From Mesorhizobium temperatum (GTDB lineage Bacteria; Pseudomonadota; Alphaproteobacteria; Rhizobiales; Rhizobiaceae): a stretch of 64,000 bases of DNA. The notes under the pieces were generated by a model. The model did no database searches. It was not told the origin of the DNA and saw only the letters and a program-made list of their open reading frames with translations. Shown here one piece after another: positions 28,308 through 38,527 of this stretch (the first letter of the stretch is position 1; every line of letters begins with the position of its first letter). The DNA lies in contig NZ_NPKJ01000038.1 of NCBI RefSeq assembly GCF_002284575.1, forward strand, positions 1 to 64,000, in the 5' to 3' direction. A program made the position numbers and the translations under genes.

Positions 28308-29096
28308 ATGGCGAAGTTTGTGATCAGCCGCAGAAAATTCCTGACCTCGGCCAGCCTCGGCGTCTCCGGTATCATGCTGTCGGGTTGCGATGCCTTCGAC
28401 AGTCAGCTTCGCGTCGGCGACGGCCTGCGCAGCTTCCTCGAAGGCGCCAACGGCCTGACGTGGCGCGCGCAGCGCCTGCTCGCCGGCGATTCGCTGGCGC
28501 CGGAATTCACCGAGGCCGACATTCGCCAGCCGCAACGGCCGAACGGCGTCACCGCACCGGACGACGATGTCTACAAGGGCCTGCTCGCCAACAATTTCGC
28601 CGACTGGCGGCTCGAGGTTTCCGGCCTTGTCGAAAAGCCGCTGTCGCTGACCCGTGAGCAATTGATGAACATGCCAAGCCGCACCCAGATCACCCGCCAC
28701 GACTGCGTCGAAGGCTGGAGTTGCATCGCCAAATGGACCGGCACGCCGCTGTCGCTGGTGCTGGATCAGGCCGTGGTCAAGCCGCAGGCGCGCTACGTGA
28801 TGTTCCATTGCCTCGACACGATCGACCGCAGCCTGTCCGGTGACATCAAATATTACGGTTCGATCGACCTGATCGATGCCCGTCACCCGCAGACGATCCT
28901 TGCCTATGGCTTGAACGGCAAGCCGCTGCCGGTCGAGAACGGCGCGCCGCTGCGTGTCCGCGTCGAGCGCCAGATCGGCTACAAGATGCCAAAGTATCTC
29001 CGCAAGATCGAACTGGTCGACAGTTTCGCCACTATCGGCGGCGGCAGGGGTGGCTACTGGGAGGATAATGGCTACGACTGGTACGGCGGCATCTGA
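28308..29096 (+). CDS. Molybdopterin-dependent oxidoreductase (sulfite oxidase-like), exported
   Basis: The 262-residue protein begins with a Tat-like signal (SRRKFLTSASLGVSG) leading to a lipobox-like LSGC, so it is a probable Tat lipoprotein. The SUOX-type molybdopterin domain has RHDCVEGWSCIAKWTGTPLS, where the CVEGWS cysteine is the expected Mo ligand, plus LNGKPLPVENGAPLRVRV. It differs from MsrP in detail, and the substrate is unknown. GAGAGGAG precedes the ATG. It forms an operon with the preceding cytochrome b gene. Confidence 0.88.
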   Translation: MAKFVISRRKFLTSASLGVSGIMLSGCDAFDSQLRVGDGLRSFLEGANGLTWRAQRLLAGDSLAPEFTEADIRQPQRPNGVTAPDDDVYKGLLANNFADWRLEVSGLVEKPLSLTREQLMNMPSRTQITRHDCVEGWSCIAKWTGTPLSLVLDQAVVKPQARYVMFHCLDTIDRSLSGDIKYYGSIDLIDARHPQTILAYGLNGKPLPVENGAPLRVRVERQIGYKMPKYLRKIELVDSFATIGGGRGGYWEDNGYDWYGGI

Positions 29097-29141
29097 GGCC
29101 AAAGCTCCGCCGTTTCCGATCAGTGTTTTAGCGCTTTTTGC

Positions 29142-30107
29142 TCAAGCGACCTTGTCGATCAGCGGCTTGAGCACCGGATGGATTTCCGGCGAGGCATGCT
29201 TGATCAGTGTCAGCAGCGCGCGCTCGTTCTCATGCAGCGGCCGGTCGCTGCCGATGCGCTCGGCCAGCCATTTCGCCTCGCTGGCGTCGATGGTTTCGGC
29301 GCGGCGGGCCAGCGCCTCGGCTGCCTTGTTCTTCGATTCCCATTCGGATTCGATATCGCCCGGCGCGCGATAGGCTTCCATGATGCCGGCGAGACCGCCC
29401 GATACCATGCGGCCGAAGAAGCCGCCGATCTCCGGATCGGCCTGATCCAGGAAAGAATCCTGGCGCAGCGCCACGTCGCGTACCGGCGCTTCATAGCCGG
29501 CCGAGCACATGACGAAATTGGCGATCGCCTTGACGAACAGATCATTCCACGACGGATCGTTGTTGGCTGCCGCAGTCCGCTCGTTGATCTTGAACAGCAT
29601 CTCGGCCTCGGCGCGGGTGATCGCAATGTTGCCGTCGCCGCCATGGGCATAGAGGATGCGGCGCAGAAGCTCGACTTCGGCTTTGGCGATCAGGCCGGGG
29701 ACCAGCCTGCCGCCGTGCGTCAGCGGCCCCTTGCCGTCGATGACGGCATCGGCGACCTGCTCCAGCGCATACACGCAAAGCCCGTTCGGCGACGACTTCG
29801 CTTTGTCCAAAACATGCACGAGCAGTTCGAGTTCGGTCCGGCTGTAGACCATGCCGTCGCGCGAAATCGCTCGGACCAGCCAGTCGGCATTGTCCTGCGA
29901 GATATAGCCCGCCGGCTTTTCCTGATGAACGATGAAGTCGGTGACGGCTTCGATGAAAAAGTCCGGCCATTCCGCGCATTTGTCCTTGGCCGTTGCGTCG
30001 AGCGCAAACAGCGCCTCGGCCTCGCCGCGCGTCACCACACCATCGCCGAACACTTCGCGACGCAGCATGACGACATCCTCGGCCGTGATGCGATTCTTCG
30101 AGGTCAT
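29142..30107 (-). CDS. Cytoplasmic protein with four repeats, unknown function
   Basis: The 321-residue protein is built of repeats of a roughly 55-residue helical unit at about 7-61, 69-124, 141-201 and 290-321 (last one partial). Each shows a basic-hydrophobic start, a DG turn, the motif TRxExExLFxLxxxxA and a Trp-containing end (AEWPDFFIEAVTDFIV, PSWNDLFVKAIANFVM). It has no signal peptide. I do not recognise a named family. The chosen ATG has GGGGAA upstream; an ATG at 30173 would add 22 residues. It is convergent with the molybdoprotein gene and divergent from the glycine riboswitch. Confidence 0.75.
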   Translation of the reverse strand: MTSKNRITAEDVVMLRREVFGDGVVTRGEAEALFALDATAKDKCAEWPDFFIEAVTDFIVHQEKPAGYISQDNADWLVRAISRDGMVYSRTELELLVHVLDKAKSSPNGLCVYALEQVADAVIDGKGPLTHGGRLVPGLIAKAEVELLRRILYAHGGDGNIAITRAEAEMLFKINERTAAANNDPSWNDLFVKAIANFVMCSAGYEAPVRDVALRQDSFLDQADPEIGGFFGRMVSGGLAGIMEAYRAPGDIESEWESKNKAAEALARRAETIDASEAKWLAERIGSDRPLHENERALLTLIKHASPEIHPVLKPLIDKVA

Positions 30108-30282
30108 GTTTCGTTCCCCGCCCAAACGCCGTTTGGACGGGGATATATCGGCAGTGTCTTGAGAAACCGGCAAACCGCGTGGTTAGCAAAGACTTGTCGG
30201 TAAGGTGTCGCTGGCAGGTGACAAGGTGTCGCCCACAGGCTATGGATGACGAGTCGAGGGCTCAAATTGAGTCCTACCTGTT

Positions 30283-30460
30283 TGCGGGAGAGAGCAGCGA
30301 GAGCTGCCGCCGAAGGGGAAATCGCCCGAAATCTCTCAGGCAAAAGAACCGTAGACGGGAAAGACACTCTGGAAAGTCGGGGCTTGCCCCCGCGCCGAAG
30401 GTGTAAGCGCTGCCGACAGAGTTACGGGGCGCGAGTCTCTCAGGCTTCAGACAGAGGGGC
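30283..30460 (+). promoter_or_regulatory. Tandem glycine riboswitch (gcvT RNA motif, two aptamers)
   Basis: Two consecutive copies of the glycine aptamer signature occur. The first has GGGAGAGAGC, GCCGCCGAAGGGG and ATCTCTCAGGCAAAAG (30286-30346). The second has ACTCTGG, GCGCCGAAGGTG and GTCTCTCAGGCTTCAGACAG (30365-30455). Both fall directly before gcvT, the classical target. In this class glycine usually turns expression on. No clear terminator is visible between it and the start codon at 30510, so control may be at translation. Confidence 0.92.
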
Positions 30461-30509
30461 ACGGACTGGTCGCCATTCGCGGCCGATTGCGTGCGACTCT
30501 GGAGACGAC

Positions 30510-31610
30510 ATGACGGGCGACGACACCAAACACCTTCCCCTCGAAGACCTGCACGTGGCCGCCGGTGCGCGCTTTGGCGCATTCGCCGGCTGGTCGATGC
30601 CGCTGACCTATCCGGCCGGCGTGATGAAAGAGCACCTTCATACCCGCGAGCATGCAGGGCTGTTCGACATCTCGCACATGAAGCTGTTCGAGATCAGTGG
30701 CTCGGGCACCGTCGCGCTTCTGAACCGAGCCTGCCCGTTAGACGCCGGCGCGCTTGAGATTTCCCAGTCCAAATACACGTTCTTTCTCAATGAAGCCGCC
30801 GGCATCCTCGACGATCTGATCGTCACCAGGCTCGGCCAGGCACGCTTCATGGTCGTCGCCAATGCCGGCAATGCCGAAGCCGACGAAAAGCACTTGCGCG
30901 CCCTTGCCATGGATTTTGACGCAAAGGTGGACGCACTCGACCGCGTCTTCCTGGCGATCCAGGGGCCCGAAGCCTGGGCCGCCTTGTCCCGCGGCGGCAT
31001 CGAGACTGGAGCGCTGCTGTTCATGCACGGCTTTGAGCCCCGCGAGAACTGGTTCATGAGCCGGTCGGGCTATACCGGTGAAGACGGTTTCGAGATCGGC
31101 CTGCCGGAAGCGGACGCGCGAAATCTCGTCGCCAAACTGCTCGAGGACGAGCGCGTGATGTGGGTTGGGCTGGCCGCCCGCGACAGCCTGCGGCTCGAAG
31201 CAGGGCTGTGCCTGCACGGACTGGACATCACGCCTGAGACCGACCCGGCCAGCGCCGGGTTGATGTGGGCGATCCCAAAGGAGGTTCGCGCCTCTAGCGC
31301 TTTCATCGGCGCCGACGCATTGCGTTCAATCCTGGAGCGCGGCCCGGCGCAGAAACGCGTCGGCCTGAAGCCGGAAGGCCGCCAGCCGGTGCGCACCGGC
31401 GCTGCCCTTTTCGACGCCGACGGCGATCCCGCCGGCCACGTCACCTCGGGCGGCTTCGGCCCGTCGGCCGCCCATCCGGTCGCCATGGGTTATGTCCAGA
31501 CGTCGCTGTCCAAACCTGGCGCAAAACTCTTCGCCGACGTTCGCGGGACCAAAATCCCGGTCGATATCAATCCCCTGCCCTTCACGCCGCATCGCTACCG
31601 CAAAGGATGA
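30510..31610 (+). CDS. gcvT: Aminomethyltransferase, glycine cleavage T protein
   Basis: The 366-residue T protein transfers the aminomethyl carbon from lipoylated GcvH to tetrahydrofolate, releasing ammonia. Recognisable: [33 protein letters not shown] near the N-terminus, [16 protein letters not shown] and [18 protein letters not shown]. The start ATG follows GGAGACG, 50 bases after the glycine riboswitch; the open frame continues upstream through the riboswitch but that is not coding. It is the first gene of gcvTHP. Confidence 0.96.
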   Translation: MTGDDTKHLPLEDLHVAAGARFGAFAGWSMPLTYPAGVMKEHLHTREHAGLFDISHMKLFEISGSGTVALLNRACPLDAGALEISQSKYTFFLNEAAGILDDLIVTRLGQARFMVVANAGNAEADEKHLRALAMDFDAKVDALDRVFLAIQGPEAWAALSRGGIETGALLFMHGFEPRENWFMSRSGYTGEDGFEIGLPEADARNLVAKLLEDERVMWVGLAARDSLRLEAGLCLHGLDITPETDPASAGLMWAIPKEVRASSAFIGADALRSILERGPAQKRVGLKPEGRQPVRTGAALFDADGDPAGHVTSGGFGPSAAHPVAMGYVQTSLSKPGAKLFADVRGTKIPVDINPLPFTPHRYRKG

Positions 31611-31618
31611 ACCTTCCC

Positions 31619-31987
31619 ATGGCAAAAACCTATTTCACCGAAGATCACGAATGGCTCCGCGTCGAAGGCGGTGTCGCCACCGTCGGCATCACCGACTACG
31701 CACAGGAGCAGCTCGGCGATCTCGTCTTCGTCGAATTGCCGGAGCTTGGGAAAAAGCTGGTCAAGGGCGATACGGCCGTGGTGGTCGAATCCGTCAAGGC
31801 GGCATCGGACGTCTATGCACCGGTCGACGGCGAGGTCACCGAGGCCAACACCTCGCTCTCGTCGGACCCGTCTCTGGTCAATTCGGCAGCGACCAGCGAC
31901 GGCTGGCTGTGGAAGATGAGGCTGGCCGATGAAAGCCAACTCGAAGGTCTCCTGGATGAGGCCGCCTATAAAGCCCATATTGGTTGA
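31619..31987 (+). CDS. gcvH: Glycine cleavage H protein
   Basis: The 122-residue lipoyl carrier shuttles the aminomethyl intermediate between GcvP, GcvT and the lipoamide dehydrogenase. The lipoylation lysine is in [20 protein letters not shown] (about residue 59). It starts [18 protein letters not shown], the standard H-protein opening. An ATG at 31607 overlaps the gcvT stop and would add four residues; I prefer 31619 from the family start. It lies 8 bases after gcvT. Confidence 0.96.
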   Translation: MAKTYFTEDHEWLRVEGGVATVGITDYAQEQLGDLVFVELPELGKKLVKGDTAVVVESVKAASDVYAPVDGEVTEANTSLSSDPSLVNSAATSDGWLWKMRLADESQLEGLLDEAAYKAHIG

Positions 31988-32004
31988 TAGCAGGACCAGG
32001 AAAG

Positions 32005-34815
32005 ATGACCGCAGCACCCTACGCCTTCTCGGCCCGCCATATCGGCCCCGGCCTCAATGACGTCAGAGCCATGCTGGCGACGATCGGCGTTCCCTCGGTC
32101 GAGACGCTGATCACCCAGGCTGTGCCGAAATCTATCCGGCTCGACCGGCCGCTGGCCTTGCCGGCCCCGGCGAGCGAAGCGGAGGCGCTGGCCGAGCTTT
32201 CAGCGACAATGGCGAAAAATACAGTTCTGAAAAGCTTCATCGGCGCCGGCTACCACGGCGTCCACGTGCCGCCGGTCATCCAGCGCAACCTGTTCGAGAA
32301 TCCGGCCTGGTATACGGCTTACACGCCCTACCAGGCTGAGATCAGCCAGGGCCGGCTCGAAATGCTGTTCAATTTCCAGACGCTGGTCACTGAGCTGACC
32401 GGGCTGCCGGTGGCGTCGGCCTCGCTGCTCGACGAGGCGACGGCGGTGGCCGAGGCTGTCGGCATCGCGTTACGCCATCATCGCGATAAGCGGACCAAAG
32501 TGGCGCTGGCCGGCACGCCGCATCCGCAGACGCTCGACGTCGTGCGCACCCGCGCCGAACCGCTCGGCATCGAGGTCGACGGCGAAACCATCGACGACAA
32601 TACCGCCGCTCTGCTGGTCTCCTGGCCCGACACGTTTGGCGTCTATGGCGACCACAAGGCGGCCATCGAGAAAGCCCGTGCCACCGGCGCGCTGGTCGTC
32701 TTCATCGCCGATCCGCTCGGGCTGACGCTGACCGACGCGCCGGCAAAGCTTGGCGCCGACATCGCCGTCGGCCCGATGCAGCGCTTCGGCGTGCCAATGG
32801 GCTTTGGCGGGCCGCACGCCGCCTATTGCGCCGTCTCCGACAGGCTGACGCGGCTGATGCCCGGCCGCCTTGTCGGTCAGTCCACCGACAGCAAGGGCCG
32901 CCCCGGCTATCGCCTTGCGCTCCAGACGCGCGAACAGCATATCCGCCGCGACAAGGCGACCTCCAACATCTGCACCGCGCAGGCGCTGCTCGCCAACATG
33001 GCGACAGCCTATGCGATCTGGCATGGCCCTGCCGGGCTGCAGGCGATTGCGGAGCGAATCCACACGCTGGCCAATCGCCTGGCTGCCGGCCTCAAGGCAG
33101 CAGGCTTTTCGGTGCTTGGCGCCAGCCGCTTCGACACGGTGACGGTGGAAGTGAAAGGCAGAGCCGGCGCAATCGCCGCTGCTGCTGAAAAGACCGGCCG
33201 GTTGCTGCGCTTCATCGACGCCGACCACATCGGCATCAGCTTCGATGAGACCTCGACCGTTGCCGATCTGGACGCGATCGTGGCGCTGTTCGGCGCCAAG
33301 GCAGGCGCCGCTACCGGCAGCACCATGCCCGGAAAGCCGCGCGGCAAGGAGTTTCTCACGCAGCCTGTCTTCCACGACAACCGTTCGGAAACCGACATGA
33401 TGCGGTTCCTGCGCCGGCTGGCCGACAAGGACCTGGCGCTCGACCGCGCCATGATCCCGCTCGGCTCCTGCACCATGAAGCTCAACGCCGCCGCCGAGAT
33501 GATGCCGGTAAGCTGGCCTGATATCGCCAACCTGCACCCCTTTGCCCCGGCAAGCCATTCGGCCGGCTACCGCGCGATGATCGACGAGCTGGAAGGCTGG
33601 CTGGCGGAGATCACCGGTTTTGACGCGGTGACCCTGCAGCCCAATGCCGGCAGCCAGGGCGAGTATGCCGGGCTGCTCGCCATTCGCGGCTATCACCGCT
33701 CACGCGGCGAAGGCCATCGCACGGTCTGCCTGATTCCGTCATCCGCGCATGGCACCAATCCGGCGAGTGCGGCGATGGCCGGCATGAGCGTCGTCGTCGT
33801 GCGCTGCACCGAAGACGGCAACATCGACGTCGATGACCTGAAAGCCAAGGCGGACGAGCATGCGCAAGACCTCGCAGCGCTGATGTTCACCTATCCCTCG
33901 ACGCACGGCGTTTTCGAGGAAGGCGCGCGCGACATCTGCGCCCTCATCCACAGCCATGGCGGCCAGGTCTATTTCGACGGCGCCAACCTCAACGCGCTGG
34001 TCGGTCTCGCCCGCCCCGGCGACATCAGCGCCGATGTCTGCCACATGAACCTGCACAAGACGTTCTGCATCCCGCATGGCGGCGGCGGTCCCGGCGTCGG
34101 CCCGATCGGCGTCAAGGCGCATCTGAAGCCGTATCTGCCCGGCCACGTCACCGAAGGCTCGGGTCATGCCGTGTCGGCTGCACCGTTCGGCAGCGCTTCG
34201 ATCCTGCCGATCACCTGGATGTATATCCGCATGATGGGCGCTTCCGGCCTGAAGCAGGCGACCGAGACGGCGATCATTTCCGCCAACTACGTGGCGACGC
34301 GGCTCGAAGCGCATTTCCCGGTGCTCTACAAGGGCAGGCACGGGCGCGTCGCCCATGAATGCATCCTCGACACCCGCGTGCTCAAGGACAGTGCCGGCAT
34401 CAGCGTCGACGACATCGCCAAGCGGCTGATCGACTATGGTTTCCATGCGCCGACCATGTCGTTTCCGGTGGCCGGCACCTTGATGGTCGAGCCGACCGAG
34501 TCCGAGCCCAAGAGCGAGGTGGATCGCTTCTGCGAAGCGATGATCGCGATATCGGGCGAGGCAGCCAAGGTGGCGAGAGGCGAATGGCCCTTGGCCGACA
34601 ATCCGCTGGTCAATGCGCCGCATACCGCGGCCGAGGCGCTGGCCGGCCAGTGGACCCATCCCTATTCGCGCCTGGAGGCGGCCTACCCCGCCGGCGATGC
34701 CGACACATCAGCCAAATACTGGCCGCCGGTGTCGCGCATCGACAATGTCGCCGGCGATCGCAACCTCGTCTGCTCCTGCCCGCCGCTGTCGGAATATCTG
34801 GGTGCGGCGGAGTAG
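32005..34815 (+). CDS. gcvP: Glycine dehydrogenase (decarboxylating), P protein
   Basis: The 936-residue PLP enzyme decarboxylates glycine and passes the aminomethyl group to GcvH. It is the fused single-chain form, with both homologous halves. Motifs: [16 protein letters not shown] near the start, the second-half block [35 protein letters not shown], and the PLP lysine Lys685 in [14 protein letters not shown]. The ATG at 32005 follows CAGGAAAG; an in-frame ATG at 31984 overlaps the end of gcvH. It closes the gcvTHP operon controlled by the riboswitch. Confidence 0.97.
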   Translation: MTAAPYAFSARHIGPGLNDVRAMLATIGVPSVETLITQAVPKSIRLDRPLALPAPASEAEALAELSATMAKNTVLKSFIGAGYHGVHVPPVIQRNLFENPAWYTAYTPYQAEISQGRLEMLFNFQTLVTELTGLPVASASLLDEATAVAEAVGIALRHHRDKRTKVALAGTPHPQTLDVVRTRAEPLGIEVDGETIDDNTAALLVSWPDTFGVYGDHKAAIEKARATGALVVFIADPLGLTLTDAPAKLGADIAVGPMQRFGVPMGFGGPHAAYCAVSDRLTRLMPGRLVGQSTDSKGRPGYRLALQTREQHIRRDKATSNICTAQALLANMATAYAIWHGPAGLQAIAERIHTLANRLAAGLKAAGFSVLGASRFDTVTVEVKGRAGAIAAAAEKTGRLLRFIDADHIGISFDETSTVADLDAIVALFGAKAGAATGSTMPGKPRGKEFLTQPVFHDNRSETDMMRFLRRLADKDLALDRAMIPLGSCTMKLNAAAEMMPVSWPDIANLHPFAPASHSAGYRAMIDELEGWLAEITGFDAVTLQPNAGSQGEYAGLLAIRGYHRSRGEGHRTVCLIPSSAHGTNPASAAMAGMSVVVVRCTEDGNIDVDDLKAKADEHAQDLAALMFTYPSTHGVFEEGARDICALIHSHGGQVYFDGANLNALVGLARPGDISADVCHMNLHKTFCIPHGGGGPGVGPIGVKAHLKPYLPGHVTEGSGHAVSAAPFGSASILPITWMYIRMMGASGLKQATETAIISANYVATRLEAHFPVLYKGRHGRVAHECILDTRVLKDSAGISVDDIAKRLIDYGFHAPTMSFPVAGTLMVEPTESEPKSEVDRFCEAMIAISGEAAKVARGEWPLADNPLVNAPHTAAEALAGQWTHPYSRLEAAYPAGDADTSAKYWPPVSRIDNVAGDRNLVCSCPPLSEYLGAAE

Positions 34816-34863
34816 ACCATGATCCCGAAAAGTGGAATCCGGTTTTCGGACAAGATCATGGTC
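34815..34863. repeat. Intergenic repeat, family B (copy 2)
   Basis: Perfect 10-bp arms, GACCATGATC and GATCATGGTC, surround CCGAAAAGTGGAATCCGG and TTTTCGGACAA. It overlaps the last base of the gcvP stop codon and may serve as its terminator. Compare 11814-11856 and 51773-51819. Confidence 0.85.
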
Positions 34864-34886
34864 TAACAAGAAGATAGAAGCCTCAG

Positions 34887-36053
34887 TCAGGCAGAACGCA
34901 AGGCCGGCGCGTCGGCCTTGCTCGTCTTCTGGGCGACGACGCGATTTCGCCCGGCGCGCTTTGCCGCATAGAGTGCTGCGTCGGCTTCGGCCAGCACGTG
35001 GTCGAGACTGGTGCCACCCGTCCCGCCAAAGCCAATGCCGCCACTGACTGTGCTGCGCAACGGACCAAGCTGGGTGGCCACGACTTCCGTGCCGAAGGCG
35101 ACGCTGATCTTGCTCGCAATGTCGTAAGCCTTCTCTTCAGTCATCCGAGACATGACGAGGACGAATTCCTCGCCGCCCAGCCGGAAGGCGTCGACTCCGG
35201 TCCTGGCATATTTCCTGATGACAGCGGCGAAGCGGCGCAGAACCTGATCGCCGACCGGATGACCGAATACGTCGTTCGTTTTTTTGAAATGATCGAGGTC
35301 GAACATGGCGACGGACATGAACGGGCCGAAAACCCGCTCACCGTAGAATGCCGTCAAGGCCCGCCGGTTCATCAGCCCGGTCAATGGGTCGGTCATGGTC
35401 TCGGCCTTCAATTCGATCTGCGCCTGCAAATGGTGCAGGGAGAGCGTCAGTGCCCCGAGCCCGGTCATGCAGGCGACCGCCACGACGGAATTCAACCGTT
35501 CGGCCCAGTTGTCGGGTGCAACGCCGAGCACCCATTGGCCCTCGACCAGCAGGACAGCGCCGCAAAGCACGAAGGACATCGCACAGACGCCGCTCAGGAA
35601 CGATACGACCAGCAATATCCGGCGATCGTGACCACCTTTGATCCAGAACATCACCCCGATAAGCGAGAGCAGCGCCGTTACCGTCGCGTAGGTGACGATG
35701 AAGCCGACGCCATCAAGGCCCAGCGACGTCGCGCCTGCGCAAACCGCCATCGCAGCCACGGTCGGCAAGATGGCGCGCCTGTAGTCGCGCACGCCGAGAT
35801 ACTGCATGGCCGACAGGCAGAGGGTCAGGAAACCCAGGCTGAGAAGCGCAAGCACAATCTGGCAAAGCCAGGGGCTGGGATGCCTGGCATAATGCCAGAA
35901 CAAGACCACATGCGCGACGAGCACGAGAATGCCGCACGCCACCGTCAGCACAAAGCGTGCCTGTGGCGCGGTGAACCAGATCGCAAACATGGTGATGCTG
36001 AGGCACGTGCCCGACAGTGCCGCCGCGAGCAGGAGCGAACTGTAATCCAACAT
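34887..36053 (-). CDS. Membrane-bound diguanylate cyclase
   Basis: The 388-residue protein has about six N-terminal transmembrane helices (1-200, MASE-like sensor of unknown ligand), a short linker helix and a GGDEF domain (about 215-375) with GGEEF at 293-297. The expected inhibitory site RxxD, nine residues before, reads RTGV here, so feedback inhibition by c-di-GMP is probably lost. That contrasts with PleD in this same window. It should make c-di-GMP from GTP. It is divergent from parE. Confidence 0.9.
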   Translation of the reverse strand: MLDYSSLLLAAALSGTCLSITMFAIWFTAPQARFVLTVACGILVLVAHVVLFWHYARHPSPWLCQIVLALLSLGFLTLCLSAMQYLGVRDYRRAILPTVAAMAVCAGATSLGLDGVGFIVTYATVTALLSLIGVMFWIKGGHDRRILLVVSFLSGVCAMSFVLCGAVLLVEGQWVLGVAPDNWAERLNSVVAVACMTGLGALTLSLHHLQAQIELKAETMTDPLTGLMNRRALTAFYGERVFGPFMSVAMFDLDHFKKTNDVFGHPVGDQVLRRFAAVIRKYARTGVDAFRLGGEEFVLVMSRMTEEKAYDIASKISVAFGTEVVATQLGPLRSTVSGGIGFGGTGGTSLDHVLAEADAALYAAKRAGRNRVVAQKTSKADAPALRSA

Positions 36054-36320
36054 GCGCTAGCAGCAGCCTTTTCACGGGTTCTGCCGCATTCTAGGCCAGC
36101 GGCAGTGGACGGATACCGTTTTTCGGCCAACCTTCGGACGTAACCTTCGGACAAGGTTTACAAAGCGTCGATGCCCTCGACCCATTTCCGCCGCTTGGTT
36201 GTCGGATGGTTTTGCAGTAAGAGGCTCTATCCTCGAACGTAACAGGAACCTCCGTCGCCTGCCCGCAAAAAGCGTGGCAGTATCGGGTGGTGATTCGCAG
36301 CATCGGAATCCAGGACCAGC

Positions 36321-38372
36321 ATGGACGACAGTAACGATCTTTTCGGCAGTTTGGACAAGCAGCCGCAACCGGTTCGCGCAACCGCGCGCCCGGCCGACCC
36401 GCTGGTGCAGGCGGCGAAGCGCCCGGCATCCCGCGACGGCAGCGAGAGCTACAGTGCCGCCGACATCGAGGTTCTGGAAGGGCTGGAGCCGGTGCGGCGG
36501 CGACCCGGCATGTATATCGGCGGCACCGACGACAAGGCGATGCACCATTTGTTCGCCGAGGTCATCGACAACGCGATGGACGAGGCGGTCGCCGGCCACG
36601 CAACCTTCATCGATGTCGAGCTTTCCGCCGACGGATATCTGGCGGTCACCGATAATGGCCGCGGCATTCCGGTCGATCCGCATCCGAAATTCAAGAAGCC
36701 GGCGCTCGAAGTCATCATGACGACGCTGCATTCCGGCGGCAAGTTCGACAGCAAGGTCTACGAGACCTCGGGCGGCCTGCACGGGGTCGGCGTCTCGGTC
36801 GTCAACGCGCTGTCGGACCATCTCGAGGTCGAAGTCGCGCGTGGCCGCCAGCTCTATCGCCAGCGTTTTTCGCGCGGCGTTCCGGTGACCGGCCTGGAGC
36901 AACTCGGCGAAGTGCACAACCGGCGCGGCACCAAGATCCGCTTCCATCCCGACGAGCAGATTTTCGGCAAGGGTGCGGCATTCGAGCCGGCGCGGCTCTA
37001 TCGCATGACGCGCTCGAAGGCCTATCTGTTCGGCGGCGTCGAGATCCGCTGGACCTGCGATCCGTCGCTGATCAAGGAGAAGGACACGACGCCGGCCAAG
37101 GCCGAGTTCCATTTTCCCGGTGGCCTCAAGGACTATCTGAAAGCCTCGCTCGGCGACGAATTCCAGGTCACCCGCGAAATCTTTGCCGGCAAAAGCGACA
37201 GGCAAGGCGGCCACGGTTCGCTCGAATGGGCGGTGACCTGGTTCGGCGGCGACGGGTTCCTCAATTCCTACTGCAACACCATCCCGACCGGCGAAGGCGG
37301 CACGCACGAGGCCGGCTTCCGCAACGTTTTGACCCGCGGCCTGCGCGCCTATGCCGAGCTGGTCGGCAACAAGCGCGCTTCGATCGTCACCTCGGAAGAC
37401 GTCATGATCTCGGCGGCAGGCATGCTGTCGGTGTTCATCCGCGAGCCGGAATTCGTCGGCCAGACCAAGGACAGGCTGGCGACGATTGAGGCGATCAGGA
37501 TCGTCGAGACTGCCATCCGCGACCCCTTCGATCACTGGCTGGCCGACAACCCGCAGGAAGCCTCGAAGCTGCTCGAATGGGTGATCGCGCGTGCCGACGA
37601 GCGGGTGCGCCGCCGTCAGGAAAAGGAAGTTTCGCGCAAGAGCGCGGTGCGCAAGCTGCGCCTGCCCGGCAAGCTCGCCGACTGCACGCAGAATGCGGCG
37701 GCCGGCGCAGAACTCTTCATCGTCGAGGGCGATTCGGCCGGCGGCTCGGCGAAACAGGCGCGCGACCGCGCCAGCCAGGCGGTGCTGCCGCTGCGCGGCA
37801 AAATCCTCAACGTCGCCAGCGCCGGCAACGACAAGCTTGCCGGTAACCAGCAGATTTCCGACCTGATCCAGGCGCTTGGGTGTGGCACACGCTCGAAGTA
37901 CCGCGATCAGGATCTGCGCTACGACCGGGTCATCATCATGACCGACGCCGACGTCGACGGCGCCCATATCGCTTCGTTGCTGATCACCTTCTTCTATCAG
38001 GAGATGCTGAGCCTGGTCCGCGGCGGCCATCTCTATCTGGCGGTGCCGCCGCTCTACTCGATCCGGCAAGGCGGCAAGGTCGCCTATGCCCGCGACGATG
38101 CGCACAAGGACGAACTTCTGCGCACCGAGTTCACCGGGCGCGGCAAGGTCGAAATCGGCCGCTTCAAGGGGTTGGGCGAAATGATGGCCGCCCAGCTCAA
38201 GGAAACCACCATGGACCCGAGAAAGCGCACGCTGCTCAGGGTCGACGTGATCGACGCCGAGGCGGCGACCAAAGACGCGGTCGACGCGCTGATGGGCACC
38301 AAGCCGGAAGCCCGCTTCCGCTTCATCCAGGAACGTGCGGAGTTTGCCGAAACGGAAGTGCTGGATATCTGA
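36321..38372 (+). CDS. parE: DNA topoisomerase IV subunit B
   Basis: The 683-residue ATPase subunit begins with a GHKL ATP-binding domain: EVIDNAMDEAVAGHA, VTDNGRGIPVDPH, YETSGGLHGVGVSVVNAL. A transducer and a TOPRIM domain (IVEGDSAGGSAKQARDRASQAVLPLRGKILNV, IIMTDADVDGAH) follow. The length and the short alphaproteobacterial N-terminal extension favour ParE over GyrB. With ParC it decatenates daughter chromosomes. The partner gene is not in the window. Confidence 0.94.
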   Translation: MDDSNDLFGSLDKQPQPVRATARPADPLVQAAKRPASRDGSESYSAADIEVLEGLEPVRRRPGMYIGGTDDKAMHHLFAEVIDNAMDEAVAGHATFIDVELSADGYLAVTDNGRGIPVDPHPKFKKPALEVIMTTLHSGGKFDSKVYETSGGLHGVGVSVVNALSDHLEVEVARGRQLYRQRFSRGVPVTGLEQLGEVHNRRGTKIRFHPDEQIFGKGAAFEPARLYRMTRSKAYLFGGVEIRWTCDPSLIKEKDTTPAKAEFHFPGGLKDYLKASLGDEFQVTREIFAGKSDRQGGHGSLEWAVTWFGGDGFLNSYCNTIPTGEGGTHEAGFRNVLTRGLRAYAELVGNKRASIVTSEDVMISAAGMLSVFIREPEFVGQTKDRLATIEAIRIVETAIRDPFDHWLADNPQEASKLLEWVIARADERVRRRQEKEVSRKSAVRKLRLPGKLADCTQNAAAGAELFIVEGDSAGGSAKQARDRASQAVLPLRGKILNVASAGNDKLAGNQQISDLIQALGCGTRSKYRDQDLRYDRVIIMTDADVDGAHIASLLITFFYQEMLSLVRGGHLYLAVPPLYSIRQGGKVAYARDDAHKDELLRTEFTGRGKVEIGRFKGLGEMMAAQLKETTMDPRKRTLLRVDVIDAEAATKDAVDALMGTKPEARFRFIQERAEFAETEVLDI

Positions 38373-38527
38373 GCGTCTTCTGCTCGGCGAACCGCAAACG
38401 GGCGGCCGTCACTGTTGCAAGGCAGTATGTGGCTGGCATCACCGAGCGAAGCGAGGCGGCCGACATGTCGCAGATCCAGCCTCTCTGCGGAGCGCGATCG
38501 AGGATTTCCCGGATTTTTCGCGAAGGT

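Noticed and set aside
36072..38105. A 677-codon open frame on the minus strand
   Set aside because: It lies fully antisense to parE, which has all topoisomerase motifs. High GC creates long antisense frames. Its sequence is rich in R, A, V, D and H in a shadow-like pattern.
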